NCBI GenBank assembly: GCA_964017065.1
Contig: OZ024785.1
Location: forward strand, 1,569,142 to 1,633,141
DNA length: 64,000 nt
Source of the DNA: Haliclona indistincta
Taxonomy: Eukaryota > Porifera > Demospongiae > Haplosclerida > Chalinidae
Direction: 5' to 3'
Positions 53,413 to 64,000 of the stretch are shown piece by piece. Made by a program: the position numbers and the translations under genes. Every line of letters starts with the position of its first letter. The stretch's first letter is position 1. Under the pieces are notes generated by a model. It searched no databases. It saw nothing but the letters and a program-made list of their open reading frames with translations, and was not told the origin of the DNA.

Positions 53413-54570
53413 TGTGTGGACGTACTGAGTGCTTGACTTGACAGTACATTTATAGTATTATTATTGTTACAATAGTGTTTATTAATAGATAGTGTGGTTT
53501 CTTTCAATGGACTATTATACTAGTGTAAAACTTTACTATCAAGTACTAGTGATCACTGTGTAGATATGAAGTTATTCACTACATGTAAATGCATTTTTAT
53601 AGTTTCGCGCCAAATTCTTATTAGAGCTCACTTGAAGATCTTGCCGGCCTCGTGTACAATGTTGCTTGGCTCGCGGTGCATGGACATGGTGATGATTCGT
53701 GAACCCGCTGTTGAGAATCAGATAATGTATGAAGTTGAATGAGGGACTGGGGACGAGGCTAGTCAAAGTACATGTAAGACACAGTATCACTACTATAGCT
53801 GGCTGCATTACTAGTCATTGATGTGCTGTAGGTTGCTGTACGTATTATCATCTAGATTATACATTTGGAGATCTTTACACAGAAGTTAGTTGCTGTTGGT
53901 TGAGATAGCTGTTGATACATGTGTGTATACGTGGGTGTGTCCTACTCAGCTGGTGTGTAGGTGGGTGTGTCCTACTCAGCTGGTGTGTAGGTGGGTGTGT
54001 CCTACTCAGCTGGTGTGTAGGTGGGTGTATCCTACTCAGCTGGTGTGTAGGTGGGTGTGTCCTACTCAGCTGGTGTGTAGGTGGGTGTGTCCTACTCAGC
54101 TGGTGTTTCTCCTCTTGAGTGACTAGTTCCAGTGATGTATCATACTCATCAATGCTTCATATTACACACAGTAAGTTATATCTTGGGTTTATAAACTATT
54201 TTCCTTTACTCTACTGTAGCTGTTCTTGACTGAGTGATGTCGGTCCATCCTCTATTCCAATGACTAATACACTCAAAGTGTCTTGCACATGTTGCTGTCA
54301 ATATCATCCTGTGAGCTGTGTTGTAGACATTGATGCTTTCATTCATTGTCTTTATGATCAGGACTATGTGTACTGTATCTATGACTAGTGGGATCAGGTG
54401 ATCCACACAATGTGTTAGAGATACTAATATGATACCTGATGGAATATTGTACATCTCTACAGAATATGATAGAGTGCTTCTCTTGCTCTGTTCAGGTCAC
54501 ATCTCACCAGTGTCTTGGTGATCTCAGTACAGAAAGCATCTTGTTTTCCCACTTTACTCTCTCTCCACAG
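53413..54570. repeat. 3' flank of receptor F, shared with receptor E
   Basis: Same order of blocks as 36182-37600, ending in the RhoGEF exon region. It includes the 30-bp minisatellite at 53930-54108 and unique sequence at 54120-54440 with no gene seen. Confidence 0.75.
53930..54108 (+). repeat. 30-bp minisatellite
   Basis: About six copies of CCTACTCAGCTGGTGTGTAG followed by GTGGGTGTGT. Two or three related units occur at 37262-37415, split by the 67-bp element. Repeated Leu/Ser/Trp frames across it are not genes. Confidence 0.95.
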
Positions 54571-56161
54571 TTCACTCAGACGGCACTCGTTGATGCCTAC
54601 AGCAACTTTATTCAACATTTCGTACGAGTCAAGGCAGCTCTTACCAAGCACACCAGTCCAGCTCTTGCAAAATCTTTATAAGTGAGTTGCTATGGAGATT
54701 AATAGCTTCACACAGTAGATGCTTATGTACATAGTGTGTGGGAAATACAGTACTACTACACCAACTTAAAGCTACTTGGAATGTTTCCTATAGCAACAGG
54801 CAAGAGTCTGCAGAGTGAGGTTGTCATTCAACCACCTCATCATTAAACCTGTTCAGCATATTCCTCACTATAACATGCTGTTTATCAAGGATCTACTAAA
54901 TCACACAGACCAAGGCCATCCGGACCACGCCCATCTTGAAGATGCGCTGGAAGAGCAGACGGCACTAGCAGAATGTGTTAATGAAGCTGAGCGCCAGTCC
55001 AGCTTGTGCAACCAACAACAAGAGGTGCTGATTATGATGGATGGACTTGCTGAGGTATGCAATATTGCTGAATAGGCGATATTGGCTAGCATAATTGGAT
55101 TCCGGGCTAGCTGGGGTGTGAGATGATTACGTAAGCGCTATTAATACACGATTAATACATACACGAATTTATATGGGGCTGGGATTGCAATACTTTCGAC
55201 ATCTTTGTAGTGCTCTCCGTAAACTTGACAACCCGCGTGGTCTTGCTGCTTGGGTTCCTCTATCTTAGCTCTGTCGAACGCAAAAGACTACGCGTGCATT
55301 GGCAGCAACGTTTTGGAGAAACAGGCGCGCAAACAAGGCCTACTCGCACTATAGATCAAGCTAACAAAGGACTCAGCCTCCAAGTAACCACTGGCAGCAG
55401 TACCTGCACGCAGTATACTCTTACAGTATCCAGCTTTACAAATTTGTTTCTCTCCAGAAAAATGCCTAACAAGCTTGCCATAGTTAGCGTAACTTGGGCT
55501 TGCTTGCGCGCTCGTTTCTCCAAAACGATGTTGCCAATGCACGTGTAGTCTTTTGCGTTCGACAGAGCGAAGGTAGAGGAACCCAAGCGGCAAGACCACG
55601 CGGTTGTCAAGTTTACGGAGAGCACTACCAAGATGTCGAAAGTATCGCGATCTCTCCCATAAGCCCCATATAAATTCGTGTTAGCGCTTACGTAATCATC
55701 TCGCACCCCAGTGCTGAGCAGAGCGGTGTGCCCACGCATACATTTCACGCATACTTTGCTCTTACTGGGAATGGACTATTAGCTTGAAAATGTGTATTGA
55801 GCTTAAATGTAAAATGTTACATGTAGACATCAACAAAACATAATAATTTACACGATGCAATACTCTTATAGGTGCTAACTAGTTGTGTGTTTTCTGTCTT
55901 CAGTTCCTGACAGTGTGTTAGTACGACATGACACCATCACAGAGATTGTGGTGAGGGGCTGGTCTATGTGTGTTAGTACGACATGACCCCATCACAGAGA
56001 TTGTGGTGAGGGGCTGGTCTATGTGTGTGTGTACAGTGCCATTGCTGTATGCTGTGTAGTGTGGTAAGGAAGGAGCACTAATGTTGTTCTCTGATGATGT
56101 GGTGTGTGTCTCAACTCACAGTAAAGGTGGATCAGGATTCAAGAGAAACTCATTGATGTGA
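54571..56161 (+). pseudogene. RhoGEF (DH then PH-like) fragment
   Basis: Exon 54571..54681 reads TALVDAYSNFIQHFVRVKAA and ends SPALAKSL, then TAA directly before a GTGAGT donor. Exon 54794..55054 reads VRLSFNHLIIKPVQHIPHYN, LFIKDLLNHTDQGHPDHAHL and EDALEEQ, the conserved end of a Dbl-homology domain (IKPVQRIPRY in most family members). DH domains load GTP onto Rho GTPases. A later exon at about 56059-56161 (EGALMLFSDDVVCVSTHSKG) could be a PH strand pair. The TAA at the exon end and the 0.6 kb hairpin in the intron suggest a damaged copy, but a missed donor is possible. Upstream exons are not clear. Confidence 0.65.
55111..55711. mobile_element. Foldback element of 600 bp
   Basis: Arms of about 235 bases: CTGGGGTGTGAGATGATTAC returns as GTAATCATCTCGCACCCCAG. 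Mirror-image ORFs (GFLYL-SSVERKRL and GFLYLRSVERKRL on opposite strands) come from the arms. It lies between the DH and PH-like exons. Confidence 0.85.
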
Positions 56162-56735
56162 GCTAGTGCTTCTTAACCTGTTTACTGACACTTGTATGTC
56201 TTGCTGTCCAGTAATATAAACTGAGTTCAGCCGGATCACAGTCATCATCGTGTGACCGTCCTGTTACCATCACACAGAGCCAAGGTCTAGTCAGATGCTT
56301 GTGTCTCTATTCAATTTTATTCTATTTTCACTGCAGTTCATTGTTCGAGCGACGACGCTACGATGCATAGTGGACAAGCTGCAAAAGGACGAATAAGCTC
56401 TACAGCAGATGCTCTTGCTATCCTCCTCTCTTCACTTGCAGCACCATGAGGTGCCTTATTCTGTTCAAGAACTGCTAGCTGTGGTGAGAGGTAACCTTGT
56501 CAGCAGGAAGCGTGAAATGGAAACCCTAGCGCAGGACTCTGCTCATGTTGACTGCCAGGAAGGGTCAGCTAGTGAGTTACTAGTATCACACTATCTCTAC
56601 TGTAGGCCTGTCTGTCTCAGTGAGGCATGTCCTGATATTTACTGCACATTTCCTGTTTGACTCGATGATGTCACTAAAATATGGCAGGTACTAAATACTT
56701 GCTCCGTACGTTTCTTCTCCAACTGGGCATCCTCA
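56162..56735. other. Possible further RhoGEF exons
   Basis: A frame at about 56412-56570 reads HHEVPYSVQELLAVVRGNLV and SRKREMETLAQ. It could be a C-terminal exon of the RhoGEF gene, but no family motif supports this. Confidence 0.3.
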
Positions 56736-58240
56736 TTGTTATCTCTCAGATTTTCCACCATATCTGTCCTTTTTCCTCCGTGTGAGTGTCCTTCTCTTTC
56801 TTGTGTTCATTTTAGGCTCCCTCCTCTGGCTCTCTCCCACTACCACTTGCAGCTGGTCCACCGTCCTTGCCATTCTTGCCTTTCGAGGTCGCCCTTGCTT
56901 TCTCTCTTCTACCTCCTCCTACTTTGCGGTGACATCGAACCCAACCCTGGACCCTCCTCTGCTGACATAGTGAAGAGTGTGTGTGACTCCTCCAAAGAGT
57001 CTGGTCTTATGATCTGCTGTGAAGCCTACAGCTGTTGGAGCCATTGTAAGTGTGTTAGTGTCTCTGAGTCTGTTGCTTCTAGTTTCCCTTTGTCTGCCCT
57101 CACTGTATTGAATCTTCAGTTGGTGCTCTTAAATCTAAGATCTGTTCTATTGAATCTGAACTCTCTTTTGTCTTCCCAGCTTACCTCCCTTTCTTGTCCT
57201 CTTCCTTCCCAATTTCTCCATCTAAGCATGAGCCTTCCCTTCCTATTTCTACTATCTCTAATATCCCTCCATTTTCTTCTTCCTGTCCTTCTTTGCCTGT
57301 GTCCCCTCAGCTGACTAATATTCCTCTAAATCCCATTCTTCTCTTTCCACTCCCTCTTTTTATCCAATGCCGCCTTCCCCAAAACCTCCTTTCCTCCCCG
57401 CCCATGCACTCTCTCTTGTCAGCCTCGCCCCTTATTTGCTCAGTCACCTCCCCTCTCTCTGCCTCCCTCATCACTTTCTGCCCCAAGCCCCTCCCTTTTC
57501 TCCCACATCTCGCCCTCCTCTGTTACCAACTCCTTGTCTTCCTCCATCCAAAATTCTCCCCCACCCACTGCACACTCCTCCACTGCCTGTGTCTTCTCCA
57601 GTTCTTCCTCTAGTCCATTATCACCCATTTCCTCTAGTCCTCCCCTGTCCGCAACTACCTCCCCTGTCTTATTCCTCTAGTCCTCCCCTGTCCGCAAATC
57701 TCCCTCAGGGCCCCATCCCCTCTTCCTCTCCTCTTGTACTTACACATCACATTGCAAAACATTTAACCGACCTCTTCCTCCTACCTCTCGCTCATCCCAC
57801 AAACCTCCCTCCCCCTCTTGCCCCACCTCCTCTGCTTCACCCACCCACCCTCTATTTCAATGCCCGTAGTATCTTCCTATCTTTAGCAAACTCTACAGCC
57901 TATGTTGTATCTATGATCCTAATGTTATCAGTTGAATCTTGGTTAGTCCCTGAAATCTCTAATGATGAAATCAATATCCCCAACTACTCTATTTTTTTGT
58001 CTTGACCGCTCTCGTCATGGAGGTGGTATTCTTGTCTATGTTAAATCTTTCTTACGTGTTACTCCTATTCAATCCCCTAATACTAGTCTCGAGTGTTTGT
58101 TCCTCTCTCACACCATCGCTCCTTCTCCATAGCCACTTTCTACCGTCCACCCTCTTCTCCTTATGATCTAGATCTCCTCATCGGTTCATTCTCCAAATTA
58201 AATCTCTCTATTCTCCTAAATCTAATTTTATTTGGGTGTT
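56736..58240 (+). mobile_element. Degraded non-LTR retrotransposon with 2A-like motif
   Basis: The first frame (56736-57314) contains LLLLCGDIEPNPGP at about 56914-56955, matching the D-x-E-x-NPGP consensus of 2A-like ribosome-skipping peptides, known from N-termini of some APE-type non-LTR elements. A PHD-like cysteine stretch follows (CCEAYSCWSHCKC). A long TC-rich, Pro/Ser-coding linker with frameshifts leads to an APE endonuclease start: LYFNARSIFLSL, VESWLVPEISNDEI, then in another frame RHGGGILVYVKSFLRVTPIQ and ATFYRPPSSPYD. No reverse transcriptase follows, so only the 5' part remains. Confidence 0.8.
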
Positions 58241-59205
58241 AATTTCTCTAATTCTTATTCTTCTCTATTTTACAAACAGGAATCATTCATGTTGAGTATA
58301 ACCACAGGATCCAGGACACATTCTACTAGACTAAGAGGCACTGATTCTGAGAAGAAAAGATCAAAATATGCTCTAAAAATACATATCAGAATCTATGGTA
58401 AATGAGACATCCATCCACTGCTCGTGTATTTCTCTTCCATTCACTCTTTGTCTTGCTTGCTCCTCTTCAGTGTTGATGCCTTTACGGAGAAATCCACCCA
58501 GTCCTGTTAACAAGGGCAAAAGAAACTCAGCTGCAGCCTCGCTGTCCGTCAGAGAAAAACACAGTAAGTGATCAGACGCAACAAGCTGTACTGTTGTTGT
58601 TTTCTTGCTTGTCTCATCTGCCGTCGTCTATTATTAATTTTTTCTTTATTCAGAGAGTGCTAATTTGTCTCCATCTCCTACCGCTAACTCCCTTGGATCA
58701 GGTACGAACAGAAAAATAATCCTTTCTCTTCTTCCTGCTGTTCCCTTGCCCTCATTTTTATCTTACCTTACCACTGTCTACTATATTATTTGCCTCTTGG
58801 TACAGAATGTTCAGCCAGTCTTACATACTAGTATTGACCTCCTGAGATATGGACACATTATAATGGTATCACTGTACCATCTATGAACTATACACATGCT
58901 CTCCTTTATTGACCCACGCTCTAATAAATTTGGTATCTTTAAATTGGTATGTCTCAACTACATGTGGTACAGTATCTCACTCTCTTCCCTCCTTCCTTCA
59001 GGACTGGTCTCGATCGTATCTCTACTATCACTCACAGCAGTGCTGGTACGTTGCTATGGTGATCAATACTCACAGTAAGTCACTAGTTATGATGTGTGAG
59101 TTTAGCAATAATTATGATGAGTTGTACAGTTGAGCATTAGTGCCTCTGCTAGCCTTATATAGCTTCTGATGCATCCTTGATTTTTCTGTTTGTCCATAGA
59201 TAATA
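58241..59205. other. Spacer with possible exons
   Basis: Candidate exons at about 58475-58562 (MPLRRNPPSPVNKGKRNSAA) and 58654-58700 (ANLSPSPTANSLGS) have splice-like edges but no family match. Nothing else recognised. Confidence 0.3.
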
Positions 59206-59598
59206 AAGTAAATTAAAAAGATTTCTATCGAAATCAAAAGGATGTAGTGATGAAGAAATCTACCACTGGTTCACAATGTAAACCAACAAGGAGCAAGCAT
59301 GGAATGGTAACACGATTGACTTGCTAACAGACCATAGATCCCTACATCAGTGGCTGTTGTGGCCTGACTATAGCTAGTTCAGCTAGTTACTGTTGACTGA
59401 CACCTTGAATTGAATTCAGCTTGTGACAAAAATATTGATCTTATGTACAGCCACTGATGTAGGGATCTATGGTCTGTTAGCAAGTCAATCGTTTTACCAT
59501 TCCATGCTTGCTCCTTGTTAGTTTACATTGTGAACCAGTGGTAGATTTCTTCATCACTAAATCCTTTTGATTTCGATAGAAATCTTTTTAATTTACTT
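59206..59598. mobile_element. Foldback element of about 390 bp
   Basis: Arms of about 150 bases: AAGTAAATTAAAAAGATTTC returns as GAAATCTTTTTAATTTACTT. The loop lies at about 59356-59445. No coding potential. Confidence 0.85.
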
Positions 59599-59935
59599 GT
59601 TTGTGTCCTTTTTTTCTTCTTCAGTGAAGTGCAGAAGTCTTTGTTTCCACCATTAGTTTAGTATTCCTGTTGTTGATGGGTTTTCTTAAACTTGTAGCTA
59701 AAATTGTTATGCTGTACATATCAGCTCTGCCTAGTCGCCTACGCATGCATGCAGTGCTTACGAGCCCCGCCCACACTTGTTTGTAGACCTAAACGGCGGT
59801 TATAATTATCTGGCAAGCCCAGAATGGTGATCCTACATGAGCTTACCGTTCTTCGAAGACTCCAGACAAATGCCGGATATGTGTTCTCCATGATATTGAT
59901 ACATGCTGAGCTGCTTGGTTACGTGCGTCACAATA

Positions 59936-60370
59936 ATGGCGTTTAACACTAAGCTGACAATGGATCACGATCGAGAAATCGCTGAATTTATATCGCCGTT
60001 ACGCTAAAAACAAAGTTCAAAAGGCACATGCCAGGAGAATTTCACGACTGTTCGTGGGTGTTTTGGTTTCGGCACTGCTCGCGTAAAGGCGCTAGGCGAG
60101 TTGAAGAAACAAAGAAGAAAACTAAGATGACGAAACTCGATTTTCACCGTTTCCAGGTTCGTCACTTTAGTAACAACTTCGAGCAATTTCCTTGCTACTG
60201 TAAGATGGGGCAACGCCAGAGAGCAGATCTAAGTGTCTAAAGACGTATAAAATTCATCACCAGGCGAAATATCAGCTGTTGAACGCTAATACTTTGTATG
60301 TATAGCCGCCATCTTGTTTTCTCGTTCATCCCTACATAGGGAGTCACTACCGTGCCTCCCTAATATACTA
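59936..60370. repeat. Dispersed repeat related to 18535-19070
   Basis: Shares TGGCGT-TAACACT-AGCTGA, ACAATGGATCACGATCGAGA, AGGCACATGCCAGGAGAATT and CTACTGTAAGATGGGGCAAC with the interior of the TIR element at 17842-19268. Probably an independent repeat that inserted there or was carried by it. Confidence 0.75.
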
Positions 60371-61239
60371 CGTAACCGGGTTAAAGAAACTAAATTTTCT
60401 CCAATACAAAATACATTACGTGACGTCACGTCTAGTGATACTATGCTCGTTGCGCCAGAAGTAGCAATGGCTGCCATGTCAAACTACTCACAACTTTGCT
60501 AACATGCTTTCAAGTTGATAACACTTGACTAGCGACCTTCCAACGATCTTTAAGTTAGATAAATGGAGGAAAGCGAGTCTGTGGCTAAGTAAGTGAAAAG
60601 TACATCTAACAGCTAAAAACACATACTCTCGTTTGTGAACCATTGCCTGTGTTTCTAGTCATTTCCATGTTGATCTAAGAATTCTGCATTGACTAGGCTT
60701 GGTTTTGTATAACAAACTCGTTCGATTAGCTTGATATACATGTTTTTGTGTTATTTTAGTGCATGTTTTACAAACACATATTCATAGAATTTACTTGGCT
60801 TATCTATTATGTATGTGGTGTTTCAGGTAGTTGAACTATAGTTGTATGGACTGAGCATATAGATAATACTTGAAACAAGAATTATATTAAAACTCCTACA
60901 GTGTTTATACATAATTATGTTGACATTGTAGCCATGTACTCACAGAGCTGGTTCTGTTTCCATACAAAGAGACTAACTAGAAGCAAGACAAGAAAGGGAA
61001 GCAGAAGGAAATACAGAATTGGTGTACAGAAGTTGAATTTTCCCGTGATCATTATTAATACAAAATTTAATGTTTGAAATTGTATGACATAATGTATGAG
61101 ATGTGTCAGAGTTATCATGAGAGAAATCGCAATGCTTAAGAACAGAAATGATCTGTTTGTGAAACTGTCTCTCCATCAAGAGCTGCCATAAAGCTAAGCG
61201 CTGAGCCGGCCAGTGATAGCCACGCCCTTTACAGTCGAA
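60371..61239. other. Spacer
   Basis: AT-rich with no gene recognised. A CCATTTCCATG-rich 5'UTR-like stretch near 60540-60600 (ATGGAGGAAAGCGAGTCTGTGG then a GT donor) could be a first exon, but there is nothing to attach it to. Confidence 0.35.
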
Positions 61240-61353
61240 TGGAAGATCGGCACTCACTTGACCAACAGTGTAGTCTAAAACTTTGACTTGGTATATAATT
61301 TGCCAGCGAAGATCGCTATCGTATGCTTTGGTTCTCGAGGGTTCATACAACAT
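61240..61353 (-). pseudogene. Transposase-type helix-turn-helix fragment
   Basis: Minus strand from ATG at 61353: LYEPSRTKAYDSDLRWQIIY then QVKVLDYTVGQVSADL. This resembles the homeodomain-like N-terminal helices that open DDE transposases of the Tc1/DDE_3 type (DLRWR.. followed by a Y-S-x-x-EV helix). The frame leaves the family after about 40 residues. The TIR element at 61361-61940 is inserted right at its start codon. Confidence 0.5.
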
Positions 61354-61360
61354 GGTGGAC

Positions 61361-61940
61361 TAGTCTGGAGACCCGCCCCTTTCGCATTAAGAGGAAAGGG
61401 TCTGGTCGCTTCAGTACCAATCAGTTGTACCAGTGGAATTTAAATTACGTCACATTTTCACGTGTTAATTAGTAACAAAATGGCGGCAGTCAGTGTGCTG
61501 TTTTCTTTATCGATCTAGCTCACAAAATCGGCGGAAGAAGCAACCTTCGGTCAGCTTAAAAATTAAACTATGACATCTTATTCAAGCGCCAATGAAAGCA
61601 GGCAAAGCATAGACACTTTCTGTACCGTGTTTACAACCTAAGTTACAAAGTCGAGCGTACAAGCCAGCTCTAGCATTCTTACTTACAACCATTACGTTCA
61701 GTAGCTCGTTCGTGACATTTGCATGGTCACAACAGGTGTACAGCGCGTTTACTGCAGCCAATACGGCGTGATTTCTAGGCGAACGTTCGTAGCTTATGAA
61801 TATTCATTATTTATTGATTCTGCCGTGCGTTTCTGCAATCTGATTGGACCTCAAGAATCCCTGCGCTGTGGTACGGGTACTGTATGCTGAAGCGACCAGA
61901 CCCTTTCCTCTTAATGCGAAAGGGGCGGGTCTCCAGACTA
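61361..61940. mobile_element. TIR element with 9-bp duplication (TAGTCTGG family, second member)
   Basis: Ends TAGTCTGGAGACCCGCCCCT and complement, continuing into AAAGGGTCTGGTCGCTTCAG. Flanked by ATGGTGGAC on both sides (61352-61360, 61941-61949). Terminal sequence and duplication length match 17842-19268, but at 580 bases it is less than half the length. It also shares GCCGTGCGTTTCTGCAATCTGATTGGA-type sequence with that element near its end. Confidence 0.88.
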
Positions 61941-62530
61941 ATGGTGGACCACAGCGCACTGCCGCGCCGCCATTGCGGCGCTGACCGGCTTATCGGGCAA
62001 GTTTTCAAAGTGTATGCAAACTGCGGTATTATCACACAAGTTCTGTAGTACACAATTGACCGGTTCCTTCATCCACACTAAACTAGTGGAACAGAGCCCG
62101 TAGTCTATCTCTTTTGACAACAAGCTTGCATCTCTCTACTGAATCCAAGTCCAACATGTCTGAGTAGGACTTCTGTAGGTTATCAATCAAAAGTTCACAA
62201 CTTTCTGGCTATTGTCATTAGCAAGCCGATTCCTAGCAGTAGCTAAAATGCTATTGGTAACCCTTGTATTCTTGAGTTCCTCTAATTCACAAATTTCCGT
62301 CAAGATAGATCATTGTAGTATCGAGAGTAGTGGCCACTAGCCACTGAAACGTTCCAGTTGTGCATTTAGAATTTCCTAGTCGTACACGTCATATTACGTC
62401 ACGGCAGCGCATCTGCACATCCGGTTTTTGAAGTTTCTTATCTATGCGCTTTGTAACGACCGCCAATCGTTCGGGCTCCAGCAAGTAGTTGTCAACTTTG
62501 CAGTTTGCTCTCAGCACTGCAGTGACCGAC
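61941..62530. other. Upstream of receptor H
   Basis: 62440-62530 matches the upstream of receptor A (CCGCCAATCGTTCGGGCTCC and GTTGTCAACTTTGCAGTTTG). The remainder has no recognised gene. Confidence 0.55.
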
Positions 62531-64000
62531 ATGTTGTCTTCATCACTGAAGCTTGCTCTGCTGCTGCTAACCGCCACGCAAGTATTTGCTAGAATACAGT
62601 TACCAGTAAGAGGTAAGCCCTGCATGGTCGCCGGGCTAGCTGCAGCACTGACTAATTACTGCTGTTGCAGGTGTTCCTACGAGTACTGACAGCTCTGGTC
62701 GTTTCTTCTGTACTGCTTTCATTGAGAATACTCCTGGTATTACTAATCCACAGCTTACAGCTCAACGCAAGCTCTACATTACCACGAACGAGGCGAATCC
62801 AGTGGAGTTCACAGTACGGTTTGGAAATGAGAATTTTCCACCCATGTTAGCTAATTTTGTCGGTACGGCTACTGCTGGGCAGTACACAGAGGTTACCGTT
62901 CCTGAATCGATGGAGGTTGGAGTTGGAACAGGCACGTTACCGCGCATAGTGAACGCAGTCCAGATATCGTCCACTACAGGCGACATACAAGTCTACGCGG
63001 TCCATGACGATGACTTATCGTCTGACGGCTGGCTGGTGCTACCACAGGTTAACCATCCGGACGTGTCCACTTACCGTTACGCAACGTTCTCCAGTTCTCT
63101 TAATGCCGGTCAAGGATTCTCTCGTAACACAATCTTTTCTACGACATCTTGTTTCAATAGTATGTTTCCAATATCTATAGCAATTCCACAAGGTTACCCG
63201 AACAGTCCGAGACACACTGCCTCTAATACTTTCTTTAGTGGACAATTAGCTCCTGGTACTACCATTAGTTTTCATCAACAGACCTTGCCGAGAATTAGCT
63301 TCTTCATCAGTGGATCAGATCCAGATCTAACAGGCTGGAGACCGTTTGCTAGTAATGCACTGGGAGTCGTCACAGGTCATGCTTGTGGTCGTTCACCTAT
63401 TACAGCGACAGCTTGCGATCATCTCGTTGAGCAAGTTCCACCAACCTACACGTGGGGTTACCATGTGCTGACTGCTCCACAGAGCCAGCGCTTTGGAGAA
63501 GTATATAGAGTACAGATGGACGGTGATGGATCCATTAATATTACCTGTACGCCAGCCGGCACTACCACTCCTAAAGCAGTAGTCTCTCATACATTCCAGT
63601 TCAATGGTAGCAGCATCAGTGACTATGTATACGAGTTTATCACGACCGATCCTGAGTATTGCTGCATTGAATCGACCCGACCAATATCAGTGATGCAGTA
63701 CGCAGCTGGTCACTCACATGATGAGACCAGGAAGACACACGAGGAGCTAGGTGATCCCTTCATGATCCTCTTCCCACCAGTGGAGCAGTATATTAACAAT
63801 GTTACCTTCACTACTGATCTTAATGTTATAGATCAGTTTAATAGAGGTGACTATATAAGTATCACGGTACCTATACAGTTCTTCAATCCATCCATGATAC
63901 TATTGGATGGTAATGACCTGTCTGGTCTGACATGGAGCAACATCTACTGCAGCGATGGTGTTGTGTGCGGTGTGGGAACTAATACTAATGTATCAAGGAG
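62531..64000 (+). CDS. Receptor H: IgGFc-binding-type protein (cut by window end)
   Basis: Exon 1 at 62531..62612 encodes the signal peptide MLSSSLKLALLLLTATQVFA. Exon 2 opens at 62671 and stays in frame to the end of the window. It is nearly identical to exon 2 of receptor A over more than 1.3 kb, with scattered substitutions and one three-base deletion (SMFPISI against SMPFPISI). It keeps GHACGRSP and CDHLVEQVPPTYTWGYHV. By analogy, Calx-beta, FN3 and a membrane segment would follow outside the window. Small codon-scale differences argue for a true paralogue, unlike the block at 1-4106. Confidence 0.88.

Noticed and set aside
53890..54126. Repetitive CVLLSWCVGG and QLVCRWVCPT proteins
   Set aside because: Frames across the 30-bp minisatellite downstream of receptor F.
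55210..55748. Overlapping ORFs on both strands with similar proteins
   Set aside because: They come from the two arms of a hairpin element, which makes both strands look alike.

Overview
This is eukaryotic DNA, and an early-branching animal is the best fit. Genes are split into small exons by very short introns (many of 45-60 bases), the sequence is AT-rich, and it is crowded with miniature transposons. The proteins are metazoan: Aurora kinase, a kinesin-4/KIF21 WD40 tail, RhoGEF, and tandem HMG-box, Ig, fibronectin III, Calx-beta and IgGFc-binding domains. A demosponge such as Amphimedon is my guess; nothing in the sequence proves the species.

Layout. Positions 1-4106 and 7815-11920 match at constant offset 7814 and stop at a 200-N gap, so the first block is probably a duplicated contig. 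Each carries exons of an HMG-box gene (minus strand) and a decayed Aurora kinase gene (plus strand) with a 2.7 kb palindromic transposon in an intron. Between the blocks lie a KIF21-type WD40 tail (4349-5526) and a small SAP-motif gene (6022-6356, minus).

The core is a cluster of single-pass receptor genes, named A-H here. A (12628-17216) and H (62531 to the window end) start with a signal peptide and an IgGFc-binding-type domain; A continues with Calx-beta, two FN3, stalk exons, a membrane segment and a tail. B (20183-23796), C (24477-26375), D (28805-30706), E (32086-36181) and F (51978-53412) have signal peptide, Ig-like domain, one or two FN3, Ser/Thr-rich stalk, membrane segment and a nearly identical tail with YDTP, NVAYGGTIPL and EAYQQV motifs. 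G (44968-51666) is a relative on the minus strand with a different tail. Nearly all exon joints are phase 1, so domains can be duplicated or swapped without frame loss. The genes are mosaics, and their stalk and tail repeats vary in number. This looks like a fast-evolving recognition receptor family; an immune or self/non-self role is inference.

Between the receptors are fragments of other genes (kinesin motor at 31.1 kb, RhoGEF DH domain at 54.6 kb with a broken copy at 37.5 kb), three LINE remnants (one with a 2A-like motif), TIR elements with 8- or 9-bp target duplications (one carrying a CXXC-like zinc finger), four long hairpin elements and several minisatellites. Receptor 3' flanks are repeated (after A and C; after E and F), which shows block duplication. 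Exon coordinates were read by hand from splice signals and reading frames.
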